Source: Pseudomonas iridis
Lineage (GTDB): Bacteria; Pseudomonadota; Gammaproteobacteria; Pseudomonadales; Pseudomonadaceae
Assembly: GCF_017980685.1 (NCBI RefSeq)
Contig: NZ_JACXXO010000001.1
Location: 930,001 to 994,000 of the forward strand
Reading direction: 5' to 3'
Length of the DNA stretch: 64,000 nt
Positions 21,796-29,470 of the stretch are shown here, piece by piece. The notes beneath the pieces were generated by a model. It was not told the origin of the DNA. It did not search any database and saw only the letters and a program-made list of their open reading frames with translations. The position numbers and the translations under genes are program-made. Each line of letters begins with the position of its first letter. Within the stretch, counting starts at the first letter, position 1.

Positions 21796-24602
21796 CGCTT
21801 CCGGCGAATTTCCTGCGTGATGCGCAACAACTGATTCCGGCGGATCGCCGCTTCGACGATCCGCTGTCGACATTGGCCTTCGGCACCGACGCCAGTTTTT
21901 ATCGACTGATTCCGCAACTGGTGATCCGCGTTGAATCCGAAGATGAAGTGGTGAAGCTGCTGCAATTGGCACAGCGCGATCATGTACCGGTGACCTTTCG
22001 CGCGGCCGGCACCAGTCTCTCCGGTCAGGCGATCAGCGATTCGGTGCTGATCGTGCTTGGGGATAACTGGAACGCTCGCGAAATACGTGGCCAAGGCACG
22101 CAAATCCGCCTGCAACCGGGGGTGATCGGCGCGCAGGCCAATGCGTGGCTGGCGCCATTCGGACGCAAGATCGGCCCGGACCCGGCATCGATCAACGCCT
22201 GCAAAATCGGCGGCATCGTCTCCAACAACGCCAGCGGCATGTGCTGCGGCACCGCACAAAACACTTATCACACGCTGGCCGGCATTCGCTTGGTCCTGGC
22301 CGACGGCACACGACTTGATACTGAAGACGCCGCCAGCGTCGCGGCGTTTCGTGCAAGCCATGGTGATCTCCTTGATCGCTTGGCGACGTTGAGCCGCGAG
22401 ACCCGCGCCAATGCCGAACTGGCTGCCAGAATCCGCCACAAATATCGTCTGAAAAATACCACTGGCCTGTCGCTCAACGCCTTGGTGGATTTCGACGAGC
22501 CTGTGGATATCTTGAGCCACTTGCTGGTCGGCTCCGAAGGCACACTCGGTTTTATCAGCGCGGTGACTTACGACACCGTCATCGATCATCCGCACAAGGC
22601 TTCAGCGCTGATCGTATTCCCGGATGTGGAAACCTGCTGCAACGCGGTCACCGTGCTGAAAAGCCAGCCAGTGTCAGCGGTAGAACTGCTGGATCGACGC
22701 AGCCTGCGCTCGGTGCAGGACAAACCGGGCATGCCCGCTTTCGTACAACAGCTGTCGAACAATGCCTGCGCCCTGCTGATCGAATCCCGCGCCGCCTCTT
22801 CCACGTTGCTGCAGGAACAACTGGCGCAGATCATGGCGTCGATCAGCAGTTTCCCGGTAGAAAAGCAGGTCGACTTCAGCGAAGACCCCGTTGAGAACGC
22901 ACGCCTCTGGGCGATCCGCAAGGACACCTTCCCCGCCGTCGGCGCCGTGCGTAAAACCGGCACCACGGTGATCATCGAGGACGTGACCTTCCCGGTTGAA
23001 CAACTGGCGATCGGCGTAAACCGCTTGATCGAACTGTTCGAAAAACATTCCTACGACGAGGCGATCCTTTTCGGACATGCGCTGGAAGGCAATCTTCACT
23101 TCGTCTTCACCCAAGGCTTCAACAACCCGGAAGAAGTCGCACGCTATCAAGCGTTCATGGACGACGTCGCGCAACTGGTGGCGGTGGAGTTCGGCGGCTC
23201 GCTCAAGGCCGAACACGGCACCGGGCGCAACATGGCGCCGTTCGTTGAGCTGGAATGGGGCAGCGACGCCTACCAACTGATGTGGCAGCTCAAACGCCTG
23301 CTCGACCCTAACGGTATTCTCAACCCGGACGTGGTGCTCAGCGAAGATCCGCAGATCCACCTCAAGCATCTGAAACCGCTGCCGGCGGCTGACGAGATTA
23401 TCGATAAGTGCATCGAGTGCGGCTTCTGCGAACCGGTCTGCCCGTCGAAAGGCCTGACCCTGAGCCCGCGCCAGCGCATCGTGATATGGCGCGATATTCA
23501 GGCGAAAAAACGCGCTGGGATCGACACCACTGAACTGGAAAAAGCCTACGAGTACCAAGGCATCGAGACCTGCGCCGCAACGGGTCTCTGCGCACAACGC
23601 TGTCCTGTAGGCATCAATACCGGCGAGCTGGTGAAAAAGCTTCGCGGCCGACACGCAACGCACAAGAAAACCGCTGACTGGATCGAAGGAAATTTCGCCA
23701 AGACGCTGCAAGGCGCGCGCTTCACGCTGCATGTGGCGAATGGAGCGCGGATGTTGCTGGGGGCGCCGCGTCTGGCGAAGTTATCGGCAACGCTGACCCG
23801 CGTGTCCAAGGGCCAGGTGCCGTTGTGGACGAACGCGATGCCACAACCGGAAAGAGCCATTCGCTTCAGTCCGAATGTGTCGGACGAACGCCCTCGAGTG
23901 GTTTATCTGGCTGCGTGCGTCTCGCGGGTCATGGGGCCGGCGGCGGGTGACAAAGAGCAGATGTCGCTATTCGACAAAACCCGTGGACTGCTGGAAAAGG
24001 CCGGTTACCAGGTGGTCTTTCCCGACAATCAGGACAACCTTTGCTGCGGCCAACCATTCGCCTCCAAAGGCTATGCCGAACAGGCCGAGCATAAGCGTCA
24101 GGAGCTGATCAGCGCGCTGCTCCACGCCAGTCGCGGCGGGCTCGATCCGATTTATTGCGACACCAGTCCGTGCACGCTGCGGCTGGTGCAGGACGTGGGA
24201 GATGTTCGCCTGGATCTGTACGACCCGGTGCGTTTCATTCGTACGCATCTGCTCGATCGGCTGCATTTCACGCCTCAGGAAGCACCGATCGCCGTTCACG
24301 TGACGTGCAGCACTCAGCATTTGGGGGAGAGCCAGGCGTTGATTGATCTGGCGCGCAAGTGCAGTAAGAACGTGGTGATCCCGGAAGGCATTCATTGCTG
24401 CGGTTTCGCGGGGGACAAGGGCTTTACCACGCCGGAACTGAACAGCCACTCGCTGCGCACGCTCAAGGATGCGGTGCAGCATTGCAGTGAGGGAATTTCC
24501 ACAAGTCGGACGTGCGAAATCGGACTGACGCAACATGGCGGGATCGACTATCACGGCCTGGTTTATCTTGTGGATCGGGTCACCCGAGCGAAGGCCTGCT
24601 GA
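21792..24602 (+). CDS. dld: FAD/iron-sulfur D-lactate dehydrogenase
   Basis: Membrane-associated quinone-linked D-2-hydroxyacid dehydrogenase, 936 residues. The order is: FAD-binding PCMH domain (VTFRAAGTSLSGQAISDSVL and SNNASGMCCGTAQNTY), FAD-oxidase C domain (GHALEGNLHFVF), ferredoxin domain (CIECGFCEPVCPSKG and CAATGLCAQRCPVG), and two C-terminal CCG motifs (LCCGQPFASKG and HCCGFAGDKGF). This long, fused architecture differs from E. coli Dld. The operon setting makes D-lactate the likely substrate, though glycolate-type substrates cannot be excluded. Confidence 0.93.
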   Translation: MTLPANFLRDAQQLIPADRRFDDPLSTLAFGTDASFYRLIPQLVIRVESEDEVVKLLQLAQRDHVPVTFRAAGTSLSGQAISDSVLIVLGDNWNAREIRGQGTQIRLQPGVIGAQANAWLAPFGRKIGPDPASINACKIGGIVSNNASGMCCGTAQNTYHTLAGIRLVLADGTRLDTEDAASVAAFRASHGDLLDRLATLSRETRANAELAARIRHKYRLKNTTGLSLNALVDFDEPVDILSHLLVGSEGTLGFISAVTYDTVIDHPHKASALIVFPDVETCCNAVTVLKSQPVSAVELLDRRSLRSVQDKPGMPAFVQQLSNNACALLIESRAASSTLLQEQLAQIMASISSFPVEKQVDFSEDPVENARLWAIRKDTFPAVGAVRKTGTTVIIEDVTFPVEQLAIGVNRLIELFEKHSYDEAILFGHALEGNLHFVFTQGFNNPEEVARYQAFMDDVAQLVAVEFGGSLKAEHGTGRNMAPFVELEWGSDAYQLMWQLKRLLDPNGILNPDVVLSEDPQIHLKHLKPLPAADEIIDKCIECGFCEPVCPSKGLTLSPRQRIVIWRDIQAKKRAGIDTTELEKAYEYQGIETCAATGLCAQRCPVGINTGELVKKLRGRHATHKKTADWIEGNFAKTLQGARFTLHVANGARMLLGAPRLAKLSATLTRVSKGQVPLWTNAMPQPERAIRFSPNVSDERPRVVYLAACVSRVMGPAAGDKEQMSLFDKTRGLLEKAGYQVVFPDNQDNLCCGQPFASKGYAEQAEHKRQELISALLHASRGGLDPIYCDTSPCTLRLVQDVGDVRLDLYDPVRFIRTHLLDRLHFTPQEAPIAVHVTCSTQHLGESQALIDLARKCSKNVVIPEGIHCCGFAGDKGFTTPELNSHSLRTLKDAVQHCSEGISTSRTCEIGLTQHGGIDYHGLVYLVDRVTRAKAC

Positions 24603-24731
24603 AGAAAATCAGAACCCTTGAGCGGGACGGTAGTCCACAGAACAGGCCTCGAACAGTCGGGGCCTGTCCTTCTTTCGTTGACCCTACTCACGGTCAGCGA
24701 AGTCCGGATTCCTCAGTGCAAGGAGATTTCC

Positions 24732-25013
24732 ATGAAGCGTTCTGTACTGCTCGGTCTGTTCGTTACTGCCTCGATGATGGCGTCCACTTCGTTCGCTGAT
24801 AGCAAACCATCCAGCTTGTGCGATGCGAATTTGCAGACAATCGACAACTCCAAGGCCCAATACCAGACGTCACCGGATCTGAATGCGCGCGTCTCGGCGA
24901 GTGTCAGCAAAGCACAGGCTCTCAAGGCCCAAGGCAAAACAGACGAGTGCCTTGTTGAAACCCAGCAGACCCTTCTGGAAATCCAGAAGTCTACGGGTGA
25001 CACCAAAAAATGA
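24732..25013 (+). CDS. Small secreted protein, tandem paralogue 1
   Basis: The 93-residue protein has a signal peptide (MKRSVLLGLFVTASMMASTSFA) and a mature part of about 70 residues predicted to be helical. It has two cysteines, in LCDANLQTID and DECLVETQQ. AAGGAG precedes the ATG. The gene 200 bp downstream encodes a paralogue with the same Cys, NLQ-I and K-x-EC pattern. Function unknown; periplasmic or secreted, probably with one disulfide. Confidence 0.8.
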   Translation: MKRSVLLGLFVTASMMASTSFADSKPSSLCDANLQTIDNSKAQYQTSPDLNARVSASVSKAQALKAQGKTDECLVETQQTLLEIQKSTGDTKK

Positions 25014-25210
25014 CCACAGACCGACTGGGTCGGCCTCATCGACATGTTTTGGAGAACCAACCTTTTCATACCATGTGTAAAAAAAAACCGAATTCCTGAG
25101 CGCAGCTATAGTCGATTGATCAAGCCCCAAGCAAACGAGGCTTGTAGCGACCTCGGAATAGCCGCCAGACCGCCCGGCAGCACCGAGACCAACCGTTCTA
25201 GGAGATACCT

Positions 25211-25486
25211 ATGAAGCATTCTGCAATTGCTGGATTGTTCATCGCCGGTGCCCTGCTAACGTCGCCGGTATTTGCGGCAGACAAAGACCTTTGTGCCGGG
25301 AATCTTCAAATTATCAAGGACTTCGAGACCAGCCAGCCGGCTCTTTCGGAAAATACCGACGACAACATCAAAGCTGCCCGGGAAAAAGCCGAAATGGCTC
25401 AAAAAGCCGGGAATGACAAGGAATGCGTTGCGATCACTTCCAACGTAGTCACCAAAATACAAACTCGTAATCCTGAAAATAAATGA
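25211..25486 (+). CDS. Small secreted protein, tandem paralogue 2
   Basis: The 91-residue protein has a signal peptide ending SPVFA, and cysteines in LCAGNLQIIKD and KECVAITSN at the same relative places as in the preceding gene. TAGGAGATACCT lies upstream. The two copies are strongly diverged, so the duplication is old or under different selection. A terminator follows and then the tmRNA gene. Function unknown. Confidence 0.8.
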   Translation: MKHSAIAGLFIAGALLTSPVFAADKDLCAGNLQIIKDFETSQPALSENTDDNIKAAREKAEMAQKAGNDKECVAITSNVVTKIQTRNPENK

Positions 25487-25494
25487 CGTACCAG

Positions 25495-25521
25495 AAGGCC
25501 AACCTTCGGGTTGGCCTTGTC
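25495..25521 (+). terminator. Terminator between the small secreted gene and ssrA
   Basis: AAGGCCAACC and GGTTGGCCTT form a strong stem around a UUCG-type loop, followed by T-rich sequence. The ssrA promoter probably overlaps it: TTGGCC at 25511 and TACACT at 25534, 17 nt apart. Confidence 0.8.
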
Positions 25522-25582
25522 CGCCGATTGGCGTACACTGCGCAGGCTTGTTGCTCACCAGGATGTACAGAGCAATGAGTTC

Positions 25583-25975
25583 GGGGCCGTTTAGGATTCG
25601 ACGCCGGTTGCGAAACTTTAGGTGCATGCCGAGTTGGTAACAGAACTCGTAAATCCACTGTTGCAACTTTCTATAGTTGCCAATGACGAAACCTACGGGG
25701 AATACGCTCTCGCTGCGTAAGCAGCCTTAGCCTTCCCTTCTGGTACCTTCGGGTCCAGCAATCATCAGGGGATGTCTGTAAACCCAAAATGATTGTCATA
25801 TAGAACAGAATCGCCGTGCAGTACGTTGTGGACGAAGCGGCTAAAACTTACACAACTCGCCCAAAGCACCCTGCCCTTCGGGTCGCTGAGGGTTAACTTA
25901 ATAGAAACGGCTACGCATGTAGTACCGACAGCGGAGTACTGGCGGACGGGGGTTCAAATCCCCCCGGCTCCACCA
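25583..25975 (+). ncRNA. ssrA: Transfer-messenger RNA (tmRNA)
   Basis: Rescues stalled ribosomes by trans-translation with SmpB. The 5' end GGGGCCG pairs with CGGCTCC before the encoded ACCA, forming the tRNA-like acceptor. The T-arm GGGGGTTCAAATCCCCC is intact. The tag reading frame (25679-25720) encodes ANDETYGEYALAA and ends TAA. The 3' end is the integration site of the prophage; the element restores the gene end, so the tmRNA appears functional. Confidence 0.97.
25950..25975 (+). other. attL: phage attachment site in the 3' end of ssrA
   Basis: Phage genes begin directly after the ssrA CCA, and a tyrosine integrase is encoded at the other end of the element. The shared core should lie in the T-arm/acceptor end of ssrA. 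Its exact length cannot be set because attR is not in the window: no second copy of CCGGCTCCACCA is seen before 64000. Confidence 0.7.
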
Positions 25976-26324
25976 AACAAGCTATACAAATCAGGCACTT
26001 AGCGTTTATCGCAAGTGCCTTTTTTGTGCCTGAATGGGTGGTTTTGGCTCGGTTATGCCAGCTTAATGACAGCATTTGTAGTGCGATGTAGGGGGCGTTG
26101 CGATGTCGCGGACAACCGCGCAAAACCGTCGGCAATAATGAGGTTTTCATCAAGCTGGCGCTTGCGGTTCTGATGACGCCCGAATGATCAGGCCTCCCTC
26201 CAAACTATGATTGCCATAGACGTGCTGTATCCCGCTCCGGCGTGCATTTGTAGGTTGAGCGAATCAGGCCGGGCAAGTAGCATATTGCTATTATCAATCG
26301 ATGGTCCGGCAAGGAAAGCAATTC
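25976..26324. other. Gene-free junction region after attL
   Basis: No convincing gene. It holds a terminator-like hairpin directly after ssrA (GGCACTT..AAGTGCC, 25994-26019, then six T), which could end ssrA transcription although it lies on the phage side of attL. The remainder is less GC-rich than the host genes and probably contains the promoter of the following cassette. Confidence 0.55.
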
Positions 26325-26648
26325 ATGAAAGTCACATTTAGAGGCTGGGAGCGTGAGGTCCACGCTCACAATCACGCCCTCAAACCGGTAAAGCACACAT
26401 CTCAGGGGTTTGTTGAGGGAAAGAAAGGCCCGCTCGCCTGGCACGATGGTCTCAGCGCGTACGGTAAAATCGAAGGTGTGTCTCTTACCGGCTCGTTTTT
26501 GGCAGAGTTCGAATTTGAGCAAGCTGAGCTAAGAAGCTGGCTGCTGAATTTTGCAGGGTCGAATCCCGCCGAGGCTTTGCGATTGATGTCTGAGGCTCAG
26601 GCCGAAGCAATTATCGCTCTGAATTCTAAAGTTGCAGAAGAAGCCTAA
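26325..26648 (+). CDS. Hypothetical protein of the attL-proximal accessory cassette
   Basis: The 107-residue soluble protein begins MKVTFRGWEREVHAHNHALK and ends with an Ala/Glu-rich helix. AAGGA sits 9 nt before the chosen ATG; an upstream ATG (26301) has no ribosome binding site. No family is recognised. It is transcribed on the plus strand, against the neighbouring late genes, which marks it as an accessory (moron-type) gene. Confidence 0.65.
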   Translation: MKVTFRGWEREVHAHNHALKPVKHTSQGFVEGKKGPLAWHDGLSAYGKIEGVSLTGSFLAEFEFEQAELRSWLLNFAGSNPAEALRLMSEAQAEAIIALNSKVAEEA

Positions 26649-26796
26649 AAGCCGAGTTCCCACTCGAGCAACTAAGCCAGGGAGAACCCCTTCCCTCAAG
26701 AGGTCCTCGACATTCGCCGATACCTTGATCGATTCATCTTCGTCGGCGTGGATGAGTTCTGCTGGATGGCAGCGTACTAATTAGAAGGAGTCAATA

Positions 26797-27450
26797 GTGA
26801 CTACGTCGCTACAAAAATCATCTCCGAATAATCGTCTTGACGCCATCGTGGAGGGCCTCCTTCATGCTAGCGATATGGCGATCAAGCAAGCCGACTTGCC
26901 CCTGAGCCGAATGCCTGAGTATTTCATGGCCGTCCACGTAGCGCAGCATGTGGCGAGGTCGTTTTCAAACTTCGGTTTTCGTCTGGAAGCATCTGTCAAG
27001 CAAACATTGGCTGACGCAGGGGTTGATGAGACCGAAATCGACGACCTGCTTGGAAATGACTCACTGCGCGGGAATGGCCGATTTGACCTAGTGCTCCGAA
27101 CGGGAAAGCTCGGAACACCAGCTCACGTAATGGAGTTTAAGAGAGGGTCGCGTAGTGCCCATTTGGCAAATGACCTAGCCCGGCTTGCCTATGTGACTAG
27201 GACGGTGCACGCGGGTGCCCGCCTGGAAACCAACTATCTTGTGTTCACCACAAAAAAATCAGAAGAGAAGTTGCGGTCAATGGTGCAAGCGGAAGAGGCC
27301 GCGCTGAAGCGTACCCACCCGAGAGCTCGTGGCAAGGTGGCGTTCGCCCTCAGGAGATATCAGCCCATCCCTCATTGGGCGAAAGATGACCAGAAGAAAA
27401 TAAATTTGCACATGGCGGTTGCTGTATTTGAGATTAGCTATAAGAGCTGA
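26797..27450 (+). CDS. Putative PD-(D/E)XK-like nuclease, accessory phage gene
   Basis: The 217-residue protein starts at GTG with AAGGAG at good spacing. Residues 95-115 contain FDLVL (Asp97), a short linker and VMEFK (Glu113, Lys115), the spacing and hydrophobic pattern of a PD-(D/E)XK nuclease core. A helical region precedes it. This assignment is an inference from the motif alone. The position beside attL and the opposite orientation to the late genes suggest a superinfection-exclusion or defence role. The 3' end overlaps the truncated spanin gene. Confidence 0.6.
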   Translation: MTTSLQKSSPNNRLDAIVEGLLHASDMAIKQADLPLSRMPEYFMAVHVAQHVARSFSNFGFRLEASVKQTLADAGVDETEIDDLLGNDSLRGNGRFDLVLRTGKLGTPAHVMEFKRGSRSAHLANDLARLAYVTRTVHAGARLETNYLVFTTKKSEEKLRSMVQAEEAALKRTHPRARGKVAFALRRYQPIPHWAKDDQKKINLHMAVAVFEISYKS

Positions 27451-27583
27451 GAGCTTCGCTCTGGCAATTGAAAGCGGAGGGCTTGCTCATGCGCCAGTCC
27501 TGGACCTTCCACGTCGCGCCGACGGCCAGCAGCAGGAGCGCCAGCACGCCAGCGGCCAGATCCTTCATCGACACGGGGCTCAT
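27434..27583 (-). pseudogene. Truncated Rz-type inner-membrane spanin
   Basis: A 49-residue reading frame (MSPVSMKDLAAGVLALLLLAVGATWKVQDWRMSK...) has the N-terminal membrane anchor and the KVQDWR start of the periplasmic part typical of Rz proteins. The coiled-coil domain is missing. After residue 34 the sequence looks unrelated and the stop lies in the 3' end of the convergent nuclease-like gene. The ATG overlaps the SleB stop (ATGA). Most likely cut by insertion of the accessory cassette. Confidence 0.65.
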
Positions 27584-28017
27584 GGCACGTCCTTGAAGAA
27601 GATGTGGTGCCCGAGGCGGAACGTCTGCGTGGCATCCTTGGCCCAGGCGGGCGGCTTCGGCATGGTGGTCGCGTAGTAGTGGGTCGCGCCGCCGGTGATG
27701 TCGGGCTCGGCGCCGGAGATCACCAGACCCGCCGCCCGCCGGGCCTGGGCGAACTGCTTCGGCGGGATCTCCTTTGCGCCGCTCAGGTAGGGATAGTTCG
27801 GGTCGTTCTTGTTCCAGCAACTGAACTGATATTTCTTCAGGCAGACGCCGGCGTAACCCTCGCCCCACCAATCCGGCCTGCCATCGTTGTGCAGGTCCAT
27901 CTCGACACGGTTGCGGATGGTCCAGGCCACGGCGATCTGGCCGGCCAGGCCCTCACCCCTGGCCTCGCCCCACAGCGTGCGCGCGAGGATGTCGCGGTCT
28001 TTTTCAGTGACGGTCAT
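27580..28017 (-). CDS. SleB-type cell wall hydrolase (probable endolysin)
   Basis: The 145-residue protein matches the hydrolase_2 (SleB) family: ARTLWGEARGEGLAGQIAVAWTIRNRVE near the N-terminus contains the catalytic Glu, and KKYQFSCWN and GATHYYATT are also typical. GGAG precedes the ATG. There is no signal peptide, so export would need a holin. It is the last intact late gene, about 20 kb from the holin/spanin group, an unusual split. Confidence 0.88.
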   Translation of the reverse strand: MTVTEKDRDILARTLWGEARGEGLAGQIAVAWTIRNRVEMDLHNDGRPDWWGEGYAGVCLKKYQFSCWNKNDPNYPYLSGAKEIPPKQFAQARRAAGLVISGAEPDITGGATHYYATTMPKPPAWAKDATQTFRLGHHIFFKDVP

Positions 28018-28122
28018 GCTTTTCTCCAGGCAAAAAGAAACCCGCACTCGGCGGGCTGGATAGCTGAAATTTGTAGTCGTTACAGGTGGGGCGACGGTTG
28101 GCGGGCGCGCCTCTGACTGGTA

Positions 28123-28201
28123 GGCTCCGCGGCACGCTCTTCTGTCATAAAGGGGGCAGAGGAGAATAGAAACCCCGGCGATTGCGAACCGCCGGGGTTT
28201 T
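28123..28201. repeat. Two-hairpin element, copy 1
   Basis: An 8-bp stem (CTCTTCTG 28137-28144, CAGAGGAG 28157-28164) with a 12-nt loop is followed by AATAGAA and a GC-rich terminator-like stem (AACCCCGGCG/CGCCGGGGTT, 28171-28199). The same layout, with changed but still pairing bases, recurs at 28476-28552. Confidence 0.65.
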
Positions 28202-28255
28202 GTTATTTAGCCCACGAAAAAACCATCACTTGGCTGGCTTCGTTCGATAATAGTT

Positions 28256-28378
28256 TTAATAGGCTAGGTAAGGCGCCCATCCGGGTATGGACGACAAGCC
28301 CCAGGGCGCGGCATGCCAAACCAAAACATATCCAGCTATCAGCAACGCGGAAAACGCGATGACAAAAATTCGATTCAT
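28256..28378 (-). CDS. Small membrane protein (40 residues)
   Basis: A short gene with a very good ribosome binding site (AAGGAGTGAGG) encodes MNRIFVIAFSALLIAGYVLV followed by about 20 residues ending PGWAPYLAY. It has one membrane segment. It lies between the DUF1353 gene and the SleB hydrolase and is flanked by the two copies of the two-hairpin element. A lysis-accessory role (small holin or pinholin-like) is possible from position; not proven. Confidence 0.6.
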   Translation of the reverse strand: MNRIFVIAFSALLIAGYVLVWHAAPWGLSSIPGWAPYLAY

Positions 28379-28475
28379 TCCTCACTCCTTGAGATTCGAC
28401 ATCCTTTCCGGCGAACAAATATAGCAATGCGACATCACGCAGTCACTGTTTGTCTCCGCCGGAATATTTGAGCTA

Positions 28476-28552
28476 GGATCCGGCGCACGTTCTCTGCCTA
28501 TGAGGGTACGCAGAGAAAATAGAAGCCCCGATGGGCCAACCTCGGGGCTTTG
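28476..28552. repeat. Two-hairpin element, copy 2
   Basis: TTCTCTGC (28490-28497) and GCAGAGAA (28510-28517) enclose a 12-nt loop; AATAGAA and a second stem (AAGCCCCGA/TCGGGGCTT, 28523-28550) follow. It aligns with copy 1 over about 75 nt and starts with the same GG-TCCG and GCACG blocks. Confidence 0.65.
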
Positions 28553-28553
28553 C

Positions 28554-28958
28554 TCAATCCCCAGACGGAGAAAACCCCGAACGGGTCGGGGTCTTGGTGT
28601 AGTGCTTGGCGCCGCCTATCCTGACACCGGCCCACATCAGCCATGCCCTCCAGCGAGCAACGCCCTCGGCACGTAAAGCGCGATACAGGACGGCGTCGGC
28701 CTCCTTGCGCGTAACCTGCCCGTAGCTATAAAGGAAGTCGTGCACGGTCGCGGCATAGTTGCCGTACCCAGACACCAGCGCGAACAGCACGAACAGAAAG
28801 GCGTTGTGCAGCACCTGGATGCTGGCGAAGTCAGTGACGAATCCGGCCGGCACGATGATCGTGCGCTGATAATCGTCGGCCAGCACCAGGTCATCGAGCA
28901 GCTTGTACGTGCGCCTGTCGGTCTGCTCGGTTTTCAGTGTGGTGGTGAAGCGGCTCAT
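28554..28958 (-). CDS. DUF1353-type phage protein
   Basis: The 134-residue protein (MSRFTTTLKTEQTDRRTYKLLDDLVL) resembles the DUF1353 family: FVTDFASIP-like segment (AGFVTDFASIQVLHN) and AATVHDFLYSYGQVTRKEADAVLYRALRAEG. Members are encoded at the tail-fibre end of many phages; their role is unknown. The ATG overlaps the preceding gene's stop (ATGA). Confidence 0.8.
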   Translation of the reverse strand: MSRFTTTLKTEQTDRRTYKLLDDLVLADDYQRTIIVPAGFVTDFASIQVLHNAFLFVLFALVSGYGNYAATVHDFLYSYGQVTRKEADAVLYRALRAEGVARWRAWLMWAGVRIGGAKHYTKTPTRSGFSPSGD

Positions 28959-29470
28959 TCCGGCCAACCCCCTTCCAGCATCTCGGCAGTGATCGATCCG
29001 TCAGCGACCGCGCCCAGCAGTTCAGCCTCCCGATTGAAGCAGGCCTGTACAAAAGCCCGGACCTGCGAGGCAATGCCCAGGATCTGCTCGCCCGTTAGAT
29101 CAACGAAGCCCGTCGCTGCCTTCCATTTGATCCGGTACTCAGGATCGAGGGATGCAGCAAAGGCCGCACCCGTCAGCAACGACTGGCTGTCGCGCTCGGT
29201 ATTGACCTGGACACCCTCCACGGTGACACCGCCTGTTTCTACTTGGAAGCGGCGTGCGGCAATCAGTTCTGGCCAGTCAGGCAGCTGCACCGGCTCTGGA
29301 ATAGGAACCGCTGTCAGCTTCTCCCAGCCACTACCGGTCCAGCGTGCAACCTGGGTGCCGGTGAGCTTCATCGGTTTGGTTGGGGTGCTGCGCAAAGGCA
29401 GTGCGCCGTTTTCGTCAGCGACCTGTTCGCCCAGGTAAAGGCCCTGCTCATCCCACAGATAGAAAATCAT
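28955..29470 (-). CDS. Tail fibre assembly-like protein (DUF4376)
   Basis: The 171-residue protein has a variable N-terminal half (MIFYLWDEQGLYLGEQVADENG) and a C-terminal DUF4376-like domain (LIAARRFQVETGGVTVEGVQVNTERDSQSLLTGAAFAA), as seen in phage tail-fibre assembly or accessory proteins. It directly follows the tail fibre gene with a 4-nt overlap and probably assists folding or decoration of that fibre. Confidence 0.8.
   Translation of the reverse strand: MIFYLWDEQGLYLGEQVADENGALPLRSTPTKPMKLTGTQVARWTGSGWEKLTAVPIPEPVQLPDWPELIAARRFQVETGGVTVEGVQVNTERDSQSLLTGAAFAASLDPEYRIKWKAATGFVDLTGEQILGIASQVRAFVQACFNREAELLGAVADGSITAEMLEGGWPE

Noticed and set aside
25911..26153. Minus-strand 80-codon frame across the ssrA end (contains LVEPGGFEPPSASTPLS)
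   Set aside because: It is the well-known false frame produced by the antisense of a tRNA/tmRNA 3' end and has no ribosome binding site.
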